Shown here one piece after another: positions 1-14,608 of a DNA stretch of 64,000 nt. Every line of letters begins with the position of its first letter. The first letter of the stretch is position 1. A model generated the notes under the pieces. The model was not told the DNA's origin. It did no database searches and saw only the letters and a list, made by a program, of their open reading frames with translations. Origin of the DNA: Lobosporangium transversale (lineage: Eukaryota; Mortierellomycota; Mortierellomycetes; Mortierellales; Mortierellaceae); contig NW_019028988.1 of the NCBI RefSeq assembly GCF_002105155.1, positions 310,001-374,000 on the forward strand. Reading direction: 5' to 3'. Both the position numbers and the translations under genes were made by a program.

Positions 1-1
1 A

Positions 2-118
2 CTATGGATAGCGGATAATTTGTCGTGTTGCGCAACAGGCCACGTCGGGAAGGTGGACTTTGAGTACCAACCATGGCGGTCAGGGTTTATGAAATCATGG
101 ATATAGCGGCTCTTGCCG
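2..118 (+). other. Open frame entering from the left edge, possible C-terminal tail
   Basis: A frame is open from the window edge and ends in TAG at 116-118, giving 38 residues without a recognisable motif. An AATAAA-like string follows near 182-188. It may be the last codons of a gene lying to the left, but the length is compatible with chance. Confidence 0.2.
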
Positions 119-385
119 TTTGTGCAGTAATAGCTGTTTATTGACTATAGTTTCTGGAGCATTTTGTTCATAGAGTGTAGAAAATAAATCCCATGACCCT
201 GAGGGTCCTTGTTATCAAAAAAAAAGAAAAAAAAAAAAGCCCAGATTTTACTCAATACTGACGTGGTTTATGAACAGGATGCTGTACTATGGCCTTTCTT
301 GTTCTTAGTGGGGTCGAAATGAATGCAAAAAAGACGCAGGTGCTAGCATTAAACAGCAAGCTCAACGACAACAATAATCTTCATT

Positions 386-1640
386 TTGGTACACGGGCAG
401 AAGAAATCTGCCCGTTGGGCAAAGTTGTGGAAAGATCCACAAGATAGGAAAATGTTACAACTTCGTGGCCGTTTAGAAAGAGGAAAGAGGGAGCAATGGT
501 TGCTAAGAGAAATGGACAAGAGAGGAAAAAAGAAGCGGAGAGAAGGAGAGTGTAGCGACGTGAACAGTGGGTGCAAGTCAAGCAAGAAGCCGCACACTCG
601 AAGGTTATCGAAAGAGCTCGCCGACAAGGGCGCCTACGGTTACAGGTTAGGTTTCAAAGGCTCGACAAACAAGGAAGAAGAGAACAGTTACGACGAGCGG
701 CTTTCAACCGAGCAAGATGTAGAGTACAAGAGCGAAATAAGATACGTGGACACCCCGAGCTCAATGAACAAGCCCTCGATAGGAGGCTCAGGACGAAAGC
801 GCAAAAACAGATGGACTCCTCAAGAACAAGGAATAATAAGATCCCAGAGGATCACCATCGTTGGTATGGCTTCTCTAAGTGCCTAGGTGTAGAGATCTCA
901 CGGGTTGGCATGGACAATATACTGCGTCAAAGAGGAAACCATCAACGATGAGGCAGCTGACACTTTACTCAGATGGGTCCCTTGAAGAGGCAGGAAGAAG
1001 GGCAGCGCGGATGGCTTATGGAGTGGTGGCTCAGACAGGCCCAGAAAGCTTCACAAATGTAGTTTCAGGTAGAGTCGATGGGCGCGCTTCATCCACTAAG
1101 GCAGAGCTAGTAGGACTGTACGCAGCCATCCTAGTCAGACCTCGTAACGTTCCAACGACTGTCTACATAGAGAACATGGTGGTAATGCTTCAGTTCAAGG
1201 ACCTTGCTCAAAAGCGAGAAACAAGCACTGAACGGCAGCGATTGCGATCCAAGTACGCAGTGTGATGGGCGGCAATCTCGAGAGCGTTCTTTAAGCAGGG
1301 CGGGAAGGTAACTGTGAAATGGGTCAAGGACCATGCTGGAAATAGAAGTAATATAAGGGCAGACCAAGCCGTCAAGGATGCCTATTTTGGCGAAATGTAG
1401 ACAATCAAAGGACGGGACTGAAATGTGGAACAGACGCTGCAAAGTCACCGTCAACTGGGAAAGAGGCAATGGTATCGCCTTTGTAAGCAAATGTGCCAGG
1501 GGACGCAACTGTGTTGGAAGGCACACACGTAGCAGAAGTGAATTCTTTGGCTCTCACCAGGGACAACGACGAACAGCAGACGCGAAGGCGATCAGGACTG
1601 ATGCAGATCAGCAGATGACGGCTAGCTACCGATAGCAGGT
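386..1640 (+). mobile_element. Decayed non-LTR (LINE-type) retrotransposon, RNase H end
   Basis: The clearest part is 945-1380, which reads as an RNase H domain: SDGS (first catalytic Asp), a conserved STKAEL (catalytic Glu), VYIEN where the family has an Asp-Asn, and after an in-frame TGA at 1263-1265 a continuation VTVKWVK.HAGN then RADQAV (last catalytic Asp). The region upstream (386-950) carries two overlapping, very basic Arg/Lys/Gln-rich frames that end in a WYGF segment, like the linker between reverse transcriptase and RNase H in fungal LINEs; this part is inference. Downstream to about 1640 the frame is broken by several stops but keeps Cys/His spacing (LCKQMC). Stops, the altered third catalytic position and missing reverse transcriptase say it is dead and 5'-truncated. 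A Tad1-like or other RNase H-bearing LINE clade is possible; I cannot assign it. Confidence 0.6.
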
Positions 1641-1791
1641 GGTGAAAAGCTTTTGATAGATAGATAATGAGCAGTAGGAAAGTAAGTGAGGATCAGATGT
1701 GGGTCCACACACCACGCCCATAGGGCATTTATTCATTTTCTGGTGCAAGGAGCATGCACCAGGCAGCTACGTATCCAGCATTTTTAACCAG

Positions 1792-1822
<31 letters not shown>

Positions 1823-3453
1823 CGCTTAGTGGCACCAAAATGTAAAATTAACCGCATCGCCACCGGTTGGCCAGTTATCGCCGGTTTTAATCAATTTTTG
1901 GGCAGTGCACCAAAACTATTTTTTTTTAATCATGGTCATTTACTAATTAAAATCACTGCTGGCACCATATTAAGCTTAAAAGTCTATCAAAAAAAGTCGT
2001 CGTAGACCCATGACACCAAATATGTACATGTGTTTACAAGGCATTCTATGCCTGCCATGGTTAGGACGTGAACAAGACAAAAGGGTGGTGCTGCTTATGT
2101 CCATAGCAATAAAGTAACTCTCTTTTTAGTGTAGAAAACGATTTGGTTACCAACTGAAGGAATAGCAATCGTTAGAATATCGCTTGTAAAGTCTAGTCCA
2201 GTTTATATTATACATGTCTTTCTCTCAGCCGGGTTCTCTCAAACGCAGGCTTTGCAGCATCTAAATTAGGTGCCAAAGCCTTGGCCTTTCTATCCATTTC
2301 CGTATTGTGAGAGAGCTATAGATCGTACGCCTTCTTTGGCATGAAGGGGCTGCACTCTCAAAGGTACCTTTTAGAAAACCAAATACATAACCGGTTGTCA
2401 CGACCTTTTTGTTTCCCAGAACAAGCTTCTCCAAAGCCCTGAATCACATCAAGCAGGCTAGAATAATTTGATCTGTTAAAGTTTTTACTAAGGATCACAA
2501 GAGACACATCTTTCTTTCACTCTTGAGAGATACGTACTGTGCTCGAAGCGTACATTGTCACAGTAGACCGACTACTAGTATAAAAAGAAATGCCTGACTA
2601 TTACACACATAATTGCCAGACTATAAATACAACACACCTTATAATTTAATAAAATTCTTTTTTCTCTCTTCTTATTACAGTCCTTCTGCATTTGACTCCG
2701 TCTTGCACCATAACAGGCAGCATATTCGACGTCCATGGCAAGAAAGGAGCTCTGGCCGATGATGTGGAAGAAAGGGTACAATCCTTCGGAAATATACTTA
2801 CCGATGTTACTCTGGCGAAATTCAGGCTGGCCTGCAAGCAGGCATTTACCCTTTACTCCGATGAACAAACACGATACCAATCGACATCGACAACGGGGTT
2901 GTTGGAAAGAGACTTTCCTCAGCCGCCTCGAAGGACTGCTCAGTAATCTGCCTTGATGGTACCGATGTGTTTGAGAAACACGCAGCTCGTGCGGCGTGAA
3001 GCGTCAAGACAGAGCAAGCCGAGGCTGCTGCGGCAGTGACTCTAGATATCTTTAAGGGCCGTGTTGCAGCGAACGGCAACAAAAGAGCAGCATGTTACAG
3101 CGAGGGAAAACGTAGAAAAGGCGCCCCGGTTTCCTCTTCAAGCACACACCTCGCTAGTAGGATATCTATGGCAATAAGAGTACAATGACTGTAGTGCTTA
3201 AAGTAGAAGTGGACGTTCAGATTGAAGGCGACTGCAGTCCTGATGACGTAGCCCTCACTACCGACAGTGATGCTCTCACCTATGTCAACATTGAAAAGGT
3301 CTGGGAACACGATGGCTGGGAGCGTGATTGCGATTGCGTAATCTGGATCGCCATTGTGCGGTACCTATTATTGAAGAAGCCGATGAACGAGTTACAAGGT
3401 ATTTGCGGCTAATCATTATGGATATATTTTGTACCGTTATGCATTTTATTATA
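1641..3453. other. Anonymous DNA with a T28 tract and coding-like debris
   Basis: No intact gene is visible. A 28-base T run lies near 1795-1822. From about 2690 to 3180 several short plus-strand frames read as protein-like pieces (for example an Ala/Glu/Lys-rich stretch around 2995-3115) that are interrupted by stops and frame changes, as expected of an old pseudogene, but none matches a family I recognise. Confidence 0.35.
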
Positions 3454-3750
3454 TTAAATTCTCTTGGAAGCAACAAAGTTGTGAGGATGAAATTTTCGCA
3501 GTCTCCACCAGTACTGTCCGCACGATCCCCACCACAATGCTGTTACACGTCCTTCCGAGTTTTGATACCAACTCTGACAGGTGGAAGACCAGACCTTTGC
3601 CTGCATCCTTTTGTCAAGCTCTGTCATGAATTCTTGGCATGCTTTAGGAGTAACTTCGATAGCGGAAAGGTTGTTTGCCATCATGTAGGACATGGCCTTG
3701 ATGGCATAATCAACCTGTGTCTCGATCATAAAAAGAACGGAGTTGTGTCC

Positions 3751-3794
<44 letters not shown>

Positions 3795-5366
3795 AGTTAA
3801 TAGAAATTCAAACTTTTCTTAATTTAAAAGAAACGGAACAAAAATTCTGCTCATCATACCAAGACCAGTGTTGGGGCCAAGCAAAAAGAACATGTTAGGA
3901 GTCTCTGGAGAGGTTATGCCATAGTACGTTGAAGGGTTCTTGCCCCATCTCTTCTCCAGATCAACTCCATTCTTGCCGAACAGGTACTTTGGCGGGATCA
4001 TCTCCTGAGCTTTGAAACCCGTAGCTAGGACTAAAGCATCAACTTCCTGTACTGAACCGTCCTTTAATGTCAAAGTATTACCCTTGACAGTTTGGATAGC
4101 CTCAGTATGCACGTTGACATTCTTCTTGCACACAGCAGGGAAGTAATTGGATGCTACAACAATGCGACGACAACCCATCTCATATTTAGGTGTGAGCTTT
4201 TCACGCAGATTTTTGTCACGGACCTGCCACATGCGGAATCCCCAGGAAAGGAATGTCGTGAACAAACGAGGGAGCCTGTGGATGAGCTTGTTGCTGAATA
4301 TGTTGATTGTTAATTCGGAACCGTAGTAGTTGAGTTTGAAGTAGATAAAGTGAAAAAATGGAATATAACGGAATAGGAATTTCCACAGACTACTATATGG
4401 GCCGTTTCTGCGTGGTATGATATATGATGGTGTTCGCTGATAGTACTCCAATGTCTTGACCTTATCTACAATGGATGGGACCACCTGGATGGCACTAAAT
4501 TTTGCAAGAACAGAAGCCCATTTTAGTTATAGCATATCAATTGGAGTATTGCAGCAATAATAGTCCTATTTTATGAGACTTAGTATCATATGTATACCTT
4601 GCTCCACTTCCAACTATAGCGACACGCTTGTTAGTCAGATCGATTGAATGGTTCCATTGAGCAGTGTGCCACTTAGGCCCTTCAAAGTCATCAAATTGCT
4701 TTGGGATGAAAGGAATGCGCAGTGGTCCTGCTCCCGAAAATACAATGTCAGCCTCCATCACACTGCGTTCGCCTGTCGATAAATCCATATAATCCACAAT
4801 CCACTTTTGGCGGCTATTGTTCCATTCAATGCGGGTGACTTCGGTTCTGAAACGAATCTTCTCGTACAGGTTATATTTCTTTGCAACTCGTCTCATATAA
4901 GCCCAAATCTCTGCCTGATTCGCATATCTTTGCGACCACTCGTAGTTGGGCTCGAATGAGAATTGATCTGTTATGAAGGAAGTTGAAATATAGCAAAGCA
5001 TTAGCATGACTTGTGGATAGTCGTCCACAAAAAGTAAAGGAGCCGGTAATCAAGGCATATATGACGTACAGTTAATGGAAGCAACATCACAGGCAGCTCC
5101 AGGATACGTGTTGGACCACCAGGTGCCTCCTAGATCAGGTTCAAGCTCAAAAACCTGGTATGTCTCCAAGTTTAATTGCGTTTGAAGACGGATAGCAGCA
5201 CACATTCCTGAAAACCTGTTATGGATATAAAGGTTTAACAAATTTGCCCGAATATACAAGAGCGATCTTGACATATATTTAATGTAGTTTAACACGAAGC
5301 ATACCCAGCACCAATGATAGCGACGGTGGGCTTGGTTCCGTCCTTGTATGTCTTTGTGAGACCCAT
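3454..5366 (-). CDS. Flavin-dependent monooxygenase, Baeyer-Villiger type
   Basis: Five exons join in phase: 5366-5305, 5215-5070, 4967-4598, 4494-3860 and 3749-3454, for about 502 residues, a normal length for class B flavoprotein monooxygenases. Residues 19-24 are the FAD-binding GAGFSG Rossmann turn, followed by GGTWWSNTYPG at about 50-60. The Baeyer-Villiger signature FxGxxxHxxxW is present as FEGPKWHTAQW (an Asn follows the Trp where Pro/Asp is usual). A second Rossmann turn, VGSGAS, for NADPH is split by the third intron, and LVLATGF plus GPNTGLGHNS close the core. Such enzymes insert oxygen next to a ketone carbonyl using FAD and NADPH; the substrate cannot be told. The C-terminus is unusually Trp-rich. 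The last intron contains a 35-base T run (3752-3786; A on the coding strand) ending directly at the acceptor. It stands alone, with no biosynthetic neighbours. Confidence 0.9.
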
Positions 5367-5512
5367 AGCTTAGAGGTTGTTAATACAGTAAAGAGAAAAT
5401 ATTAGGGAGAGAACTAAAGGAGAGAAAAATGAGAGAGTGGGAATGGAAATGAATGAAAGAATGCGCACCAGAAGGAGCTTGAGATTGAAAAAAAAATGGA
5501 ACTGCCTGCTCT

Positions 5513-5519
5513 ATTTATA
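5513..5519 (-). promoter_or_regulatory. TATA box of the monooxygenase gene
   Basis: On the minus strand TATAAAT lies in a GTATAAATAGAG context about 147 bp upstream of the start codon at 5366. Confidence 0.5.
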
Positions 5520-6378
5520 CACCTTTTAGGTTTAGGTTAAAAGAATTGGCCCCCTTATTGTTAATTGTTTTAATGCTTGTCAAAGAATAAAGGGTTGCCG
5601 ACCGAAGATTTGGTGTGATTCATTTGGTTATGAATTCATGTCGTTCACTGGTATATGACATCGGCGTCTATTGCCGCTAGATTCTATCACTGTCATTGAG
5701 AGCTGATGATAGGAGGCATGCGTACAGTATGTTGGGAATGGTTATGTCGAAACGCGAATCTTAGGGGAGAGTGGATCGTTCGGCTCGCTCCGATTTATAG
5801 CATTGTTCCATCCTACTTGACGTGCTCTGTGTGCTCCCGATATTTTAAACAACGACCCTCTTTTAGCCAACCGCGATAGCTACTGGAACCAGCCAGGAGC
5901 ACTCCATCCGATGATTTTTCATAATTGGCATCTATGGACTCAAATCTCATTGGACAACCTGTATCCTTACCCTCTTGCCCATCATAAAGTATGTTTGAAA
6001 ACTTTGTCCAAACAGAAGGGAAAAGGTACGCCATGTCGTACATTACGCACGCATGTATGTACAATGTATATATATATTTAAATATATATCTACCTTGGAA
6101 AACCAGTTTATATTTCTATGTTACAAACGCTATATGTCCAAAGTGACAATCAGTAGCAACTTCTTTCATGAACTTTTACCAGGCTCGCTTTGGCCATCGA
6201 ATCTGCAAATGAGCATGAAACAAGGCAGCTGATACACCACGCGGCTCGGAATTGCAAATCAACTTAAATCAGCATATTGGCTTTTTCTAATTTTTTAATT
6301 TTTTATTTCCTTGCTTTATTTAAAGGCTATGACAAAATAAAACATGAAAAGGTAGTTGCAACCACCCGTAAAAACATT
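5520..6378. other. Intergenic, no gene seen
   Basis: Contains AT-rich DNA with alternating AT near 6065-6090; small frames here show no coding character. The part next to 6378 is the 3' flank of the ribosomal protein S5 gene. Confidence 0.5.
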
Positions 6379-7316
<938 letters not shown>

Positions 7317-8562
7317 TTCTGTTACAGGGAAATAAACACAATTAGATTGATGGAATCTGGAAGTGATCGCCAAAGATCCTTGCAATTCTTTTGTCCTGAT
7401 GTCCTGTTCTTCCTGAGTTCTCAATATCAATATTTAATGAAAGGTTCTCAATAGATTGAGCGATGAGCAGCTTTGCTCGCGTCCAATTGATAGATTCTCA
7501 GTTAAAATATTCAGTAAATCAATGTGATTAATAAATCTGAATCTCAAGCTCAATATGACCAATTGTTGTAGTAGAAAAATTTGAAATAATGATTTCTTCC
7601 TGTCTAAGTGAACCACGAATGGATACACATTCATAAACTGATGGATGGATAGAGGGTGAAGTTGGATGGTTGAATTCCTTCTGCCCTGTATGAATGGATT
7701 GCAGTCCGTGCAGGGTGGTTCAATTACCGAAAATAAAAGTAAGAGGAGGAATTTGAAAGATCTTGGCTGCAAACTAATGAAATACAAAAATTTGATAAGG
7801 CCCTTAAGGCGTGAAAGTTGGCATTTTCAGACAGCTTTTATCCAACAGCCTAGGAACCAACGCTGACCATTTTTCTTGCCCTTTTTCACTCCTTACTCAT
7901 ACATGTACAGCAGCACCACAGCACCTTTAAGAATGCTATCAGACTCTTGCTTCCTTCATAGTATAGATCTCCATCAGTTTTATGCATTCTTTATAATAAT
8001 GTGTGAGCTCCATAAACATTTTTATCACCTCATAGCAATAAGAGTAAGCGATATGTCTATGATTATTTCGAATCCATTTTCTGGAGTGAAGATTTAGCCA
8101 GACAAAAAAAGCCACCACTTCGAGACAACGAGAGTATTTTTGATTCTTATGTTGCACCCTGACAGCGAACCTTTCTCTGTAACTCTTTTACCCTTAAGCC
8201 TTAACGTGTAAGTAGTCATGCGTACCACTTGCTTGGAATGAACGACTGTGCAGAGAGCAAAGGGTGTCTCACAAACATGGAAAGGAAAAAAGATCCGGCA
8301 TCCACTTTGGATTAAGTGGCACCACAGATGATTTTGTAATTGCGTTAGAGCAAGAGTTGCTGACAGTAGCCATCACTACCGAGGAACTATATGGGGAATG
8401 ACAAATTGCTTCCAAGTGTTACTGATGATGTATCATGGTTGTTTTCTCATAAACCTGATAGCCACAAGGATATCTCTTTGACGTCAATCTCACAACTTAA
8501 CACCTCTACATATTATTACAGCATTTTGGAATAAAAGCTTACTGTTCATCTCGTGGCTAGAT
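7317..8562. other. Divergent intergenic region between RPS5 and the REB1-like gene
   Basis: About 1.25 kb without a coding region. It must hold the promoters of both divergent genes. I see no clear TATA box, Rap1/Reb1-type site or repeat. Confidence 0.5.
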
Positions 8563-9879
8563 ATGGAAGAGTCAAGGAAGAGAAAGAATAACGACGAGGC
8601 ATCCCATACTAGCTACAAAAAGACATCTGTAGCGCACACAAGCAATCAGTTAAACAACATCAATAACGTTGAATCCTATGTACCGTCGCCACATGGAAGT
8701 AGTACAGCTGATAGTGAGCTAACTCATGCTAGCCAAGACAGTAGTATACCTTCAATTGGTCAGGGCACTATTTCGAATCTCTCATTGAACAATGTTTCAT
8801 CTTCTTGTAGTGCAGAGGTTGACGCTGCAAGAGCAGTCGTTATGACGACCATGGCCAATTTATTGGCCAATGCTGGAGATAGCTCCAGTTTGCTGACACA
8901 CACGAGTCAGGCAAATCAACACTTGCATGGCCAAAAACCGAATCATAATTCAGAACAGCAGGACGATATCAAGCGAGTCAATGATGAGGTTTTCAAAATG
9001 CAACAGGATCTTCGGCAACAAATCCCATCAAGCCCATCTACTGGCTCTCGATTGTCGAAAGAGCAAGTTATCGAGTCTATAACTAATGCTCCAAATATGC
9101 ATATGATGATCGAAGAGGATCTTAATGGAAATCTTCAACAGCAACAGGACCAACAACATCACCATCACCAACACCAGCAGCATCATAACCAGAGTAATAC
9201 TCATTCTGATATGGCTGTAGATGCAACAAATGTGCTCATTCATTTGAACGACCCCTCAATTTTAGCAACACTGAGACCTTCACTTAATAATGTGAACTCT
9301 CCACATCCTAGCTCAACCAGTGAAGGATCGATCGCAGGTCATTCTACAAAAAATAACGACACTACGGCTGACCAAGATATCAGAGCTAAACCAGTAAACG
9401 GCGCTCCATCCGATAACGCGAATAGCCACACACATATAGATCCAGGCGCTGTTACAAGCACAAATCCATTACATACTAAATGGCTTATGGCTACCGCCCT
9501 GAAAGAGAAAGGTAGGGATTGTCATTGAAGGTATATATGCAATTGTTTAGTTTTATGAGCTTTCACGAGGAGGGATTTTTACCGACTTTGTTTTCTACCT
9601 TATCGGATTCATGATAGGTATTGCATACAAAACAGGGACTTTTAGTTCTCATGAGGATGAGCTGATTCGACAGACCATTAAGGATTATGTGGCTCGCAAC
9701 AACATGCCTGAAGATGCCATCCAGCGTTGGTTCCAAAATGGGAACGGTCGTGGGCGATTTGAGAAGAATGATCTCAAAGCCTTGTGGGTTGAAATCGGTA
9801 AGAATATTGAATTGAATACTTCATTGACTATAATATAATTTTCTCTTCAAAATGTGGTTTGGTATTACTCGTCTTAAAA

Positions 9880-9910
<31 letters not shown>

Positions 9911-12105
9911 GCATGCCCTTTTCGGGCAAAATAGCCGTTCGACTGCAGAACCGACCACTTCTAAACATTTATCTTCATGTGCGACGCATGTTCCACCCTC
10001 AAAATAATGTTGGCGCTTGGAGCAAAGAGGACGATCAGAAACTTATTATGTTGTATGCAAAGCACAAAGGACAATGGACAACTATCGGTACAGAGCTTGG
10101 GCGAATGGCCGACAGCTGCCGTGATCGTTATCGTAACCATCTTAAGGACCAGAGCACAATGGTAACAGGAGCATGGCAGCCTCATGAGGATGAAAAGCTA
10201 TTATCGATCATGCAAGAGCTGGCTCTGGAGCAAGGGAAAGCAAATATTTTGGATTCGAGTCCGATGTGGACTTTGATCTCGGAGCGGATGCAAGGTACAA
10301 GGACTCGACATCAATGTCGCCACCGATATTCTCAGACTTTACAGCCTCGATTAGAACGGGGTGAATGGACGGCACCTAGTTCCGTTGCTGCAGCAGCTGC
10401 AGCAGCTGTAGCAGCGAATGCAGCTGTAGCAGCTAATGCGGCTGTGGCGGCCACTGCAGCATCAACCACGGGTACAGCGAAACAGACATCATCAAAGAAG
10501 CATAAACAGCAGCAACAGCAGCAACAGCAGCAACAAGAACAAACAGTCCATGTAGATGACAATTTGGAACTCAGCCTAAGCTCTAGTAGTAACCATGGTA
10601 AGACGGCAGCTGCACAAGATGTCCTTAGGTTGGCTGCAGCGCTACAGAGCGTGCTCCCAGCAGAAAGTAACAGCAATATGCTCTGGACACAACCCATGTC
10701 TACAACAACCATGCCAACCACAGATCAAACGAATCATCATGGGGCTGGGGAGGACCATTTGTCCACCGATGTACATAGTGCTGAGCACGACCCGTTTGGA
10801 TCTGCAGCATTCAATCCGTCTCTTCCTCTTCCATCGTTCGTACCCAAGGCACCCAAGGGACCGATTCGACGCCGCAGTGGACTGCAACAGCAGCTAGACT
10901 CGCTCAAAATGATTCAAGAAGATGGTTATACAGACCACACGGATATAAAATGGGCGGATATTGCTCAAAGACTGCGTGATAGAGTTGAAGAAGCGAATGC
11001 AATTCAGCTTGCCAAAATCATCCAATCCCATGACCGACTTGATTCCAAGAAGCAACAGCATCTCCAGGACAATAATGTTTCTGCTGCAGCTGCAGCTGCA
11101 GCTGCCTCAGCGGCCATGGCGGCAGCCGTTTCTGCTGCTCAAGCAGAAGCTGTAGCAAGTCTGCAGCGTGTACCAGCAGCGAACCAAATTGCGCGCACGT
11201 TTATGTCCTCGCGTTGTAAAATTGAAGGATACAAGGAGATGACACTACAGCAAGTGATTGTGCACATGATGAAGGATGTTGAGCGCAGAATACAGCAAAG
11301 ACGAGGTGGCTCCACTAATACTCAATCGACTGTTGGAACTCCTAATGAAACATCGAATGGTTTAATCTCAAAACCATCTCGCTCGAGCGTTCGATCTAGC
11401 GCTTCCATTCAGCAGCAAGAAATCAACGATGCCGCACAACAGGCAGCTATTGCTGCTCTCTCGGCTCAGTTCCCATACCTCCAACATCATCAGCAACATC
11501 AGCACCAACAGCAACAGCACCAGCAACAACAGCACCAGCAGCACCAGCAGCAGCAACATCAGCAGCAGTCAACTTTAGCGCAGGCGCTATCAAACTCTGC
11601 CACCACCCAACACACTTTGAATCCCCACGCATCCCAGGAAGCAGGTCATTTAGCAAGAGAGGGCCAGAATCACACACCAACACTTGATCTATCTTCAACA
11701 GAGTTATCTTTATCTTCTGGCCAACATAGCATGGCTTTGCACACACAGTCGCTACACGAGCTCTCCGTCGAACAACAGGCACAACACCAACAGGAGCTTG
11801 AGCAACAACAGCACAACCGAGATCTAGCTGAACAGATGTTGCACTTAGCGTTTTCAGCTTCAGACATGAGTAATATGTTCGATTCTATTGGAGCGCTCTC
11901 ATCATCCATTGCAGCCAGCTCGCCTTCTTCTGCAGATATGTTTTTGATAGACATGGCCTTGAAGCAAAAACAGGCTACACGGCGAGTGCTCGATGCATTG
12001 AACTCTGTTGAAAATAGCTTTGGTACCAATAATGATTTTATTCCCGACTCTAGTGACGATGAAGACAAGGAGGGCGGGCTTGAAAGCCTCGGAATTATTG
12101 AGTAG
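8563..12105 (+). CDS. REB1: REB1/TTF-I-like Myb DNA-binding protein
   Basis: Three exons close in phase (8563-9511, 9618-9797, 9935-12105), about 1,099 residues. The first 315 residues are Ser/Asn/Gln/His-rich and look disordered. The DNA-binding block runs from about 317 to 520: an N-terminal helical segment (SSHEDELIRQTIKDYV), RPLLNIYLHVRRMFHP, a Myb repeat WSKEDDQKLIMLYAKHKGQW, then GTELGRMADSCRDRYRN and a further repeat ending RTRHQCRHRYS. That order is the signature of the Reb1/TTF-I family, which bind rDNA terminators and polymerase II promoters and stop polymerase I and replication forks. The C-terminal half has poly-Ala and poly-Gln/His tracts and a conserved-looking patch around TFMSSRCKIEGYKEM. 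The second intron carries a T-run near 9883-9910 just before its acceptor. Function as rDNA terminator is inferred from family only. Confidence 0.8.
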
Positions 12106-12300
12106 TATTAATATTAAATCAAATTTTTATGGAAAGTAGAAAATATATCTGGCTTTTTTATATATTTTATATTTATTTATTTTAACATTTGGAAGAGCCA
12201 ATAAATTTCTCATTAAATTATAAAATTATGCATCCTGTAACGACCCTGTGACCCATCATGCAAGATACCGTGGTACAGAGTCTTTAAACGGCCGGATAGG

Positions 12301-14577
12301 TCATGAGTTCTCCAAGTCTAACGCGTACCAGAGACATTCCTTGGCACGCGTCAGACGGTCAGATGCCTCCATCACTCTTCCAAGGTAGAGCCAGGCCTCT
12401 GCACAGTCCCATCCATGGCTCTTAGTGGTAGTTTCTAGAACATATTCAGCCATATCCAGCGAGCCTGCATCTAGATATGAACGTCCCACGCGAGCCAAAC
12501 AAGCTGAATGGTATGGCGATATGGCTAATGCCTTCGAGAATGAAACGGATGCCGTTTCCGGATCACCTTGAGCGGCATATAAAAGACCTAGCTAAGATAT
12601 GGGGTTACGCTAATTAGTTTAAAAATATTTGCGTTATGCTTGGTGGATTAAAGATAGAAATAAAAAGGGCTCTTACTTGATACCAGACGTCAGGATTAGA
12701 GCTATCGACACGCTCCGCTTCTTCAATGGCTTTCAGCGCGTCCTCCATCCTTCCAAGCCGTCTAAAAATCGAAGCAGACAAGAGCCAGAGGGTGACCAGT
12801 ACCGTGTTAGCTCTCGCTATCCGCATGATTGACTTTGTTGTAGGGCGTTGAGCGACTGAAGGAAGGCTTAATGCAGATTTAATGAGAGTGCTCTGAGCCG
12901 ATGTAGCTGACGGTGGGATACGACGATCTTTTGAGGTGGTTGAGCCGATAGATGCGATCGACGGGGTATAGCTCGGCTTAGGAACATCTAAGCAATTATA
13001 AAGACGAGGCATTATGTTCAATAAGCATTACCAGGTATTGAGTTCTGTATCTTATAAAGATGAAATGTAGCCGAGAGTGCTGACTTTGGCACTGCCATTT
13101 GAAGTCATTGCAATGTCAGATTCGCCGTTCTTGCCTCTGATGCTTAAGATACTGCCTGCATGAAGACGTCCCACTATTGTTGATCCTGTAGATACATCAA
13201 GTTCGCTCTGATCGCGACGTTGAATGCTGTTAACACCGTAAAGACTCTCTGCAGTAGGTTCGGGTTCAATAGCAAATACCTTGCTGTACAAGACAAACAA
13301 GGCTTCATGTGGCTCTAGAGCAGCCTCAGGGCCATGCACCTTGTCATGAAGGAGTGCCTGAGTGATGCAAAAGGATAGGTACTCCTCACCATCCAGTCCA
13401 GATGCTGAATATCCATCTGCCTGTGTGATATCCCATTCGGATTCCTTCAACCCAACCGCACAGATATTCAAGGCGCGTTCATAATCCTTCTGCGAAGAGA
13501 GAAGTAGTGCAAGAAGATGCCAAGAAGGGATATATGAAGGATTGATACTCAGACTCTGCTTTGCAGTCATAGTTGCCTTGGGAATGTCACGCATCTCTGC
13601 CAACTGAAGCGCAAGCAAGTAATGACCATCAAATGCTGCAGGCAAAATTTGGATTGATTTCGCCAGCGACTCTATAGCCTTGGCGTAAAAATCGGAACGC
13701 TTTTCGGGTTCATGTTCTATATTATAATAACGAGACCGAGGTTGATAACGGTGAGTGATATTAAGGAAAATGGTTTTCTGAAATTTGGTAGGGGTCAAGA
13801 CGGAAAATATTTACCGCTTGAGGCTAAGAGGCCGTAAGCAATCCCTTGATATTTGTACGCACTGTTGAGAAGCTCTGAAGTGGACTCGTGGCTTTGCAAA
13901 TATTTATGAACATTGTCTAGAGCATTACTAGCACAAGTAAGGGCTTCTGTTGGCTTATTAAGCTCTTTCCCATAGAGGACAGAGCCAGCGATCATGACAG
14001 TAGTGATTTCATACTGTGATTCAACATCCAGCCGGACGCGCTGCTCGTAGGATAGGGTCTCGTTAGCAGCTGCGTTTTTGACTTTGAGATTGAGCTCTGC
14101 CATCTCCATATATGACTTGAGCGCAAGCTCGGCTTCATCATATTGCCCCATCTCAATCAGGGCAAAGAACAATAAGCGTAAGATCCGAGGAGACTGGAAA
14201 GTCTTTTGCGAGGCGCGGTAAATCGTCTACTTCAAATAAAGTAGGAAAGTGATTACATATAAATCTCTGCTACCAAAAAGACAAAGAGCGCTTAATTGCA
14301 TTCGGTTTGCTCCGCGTTACCTCGACTAAAGCCCGTTTGTCAGCCTCACTGCTGGATCCCAAAACTTTGTGATCCTCCATAATCTGTTCAATCATAACCA
14401 GTACTCGCCAATTCTTTTGATCAGCTCTTGGGAAGGCTGTTATCGCGTATAGAGAGTCCTCCCAGCTGGCATGGATTTGCGCCACCTCTAAACATAATGC
14501 GGTGGGATGCAACTGCAGATGCTCACTTCAACCCATTGAAAAAAAGAAATAAAAACACAAGTGTTTTAGAGCCTGTA

Positions 14578-14608
<31 letters not shown>

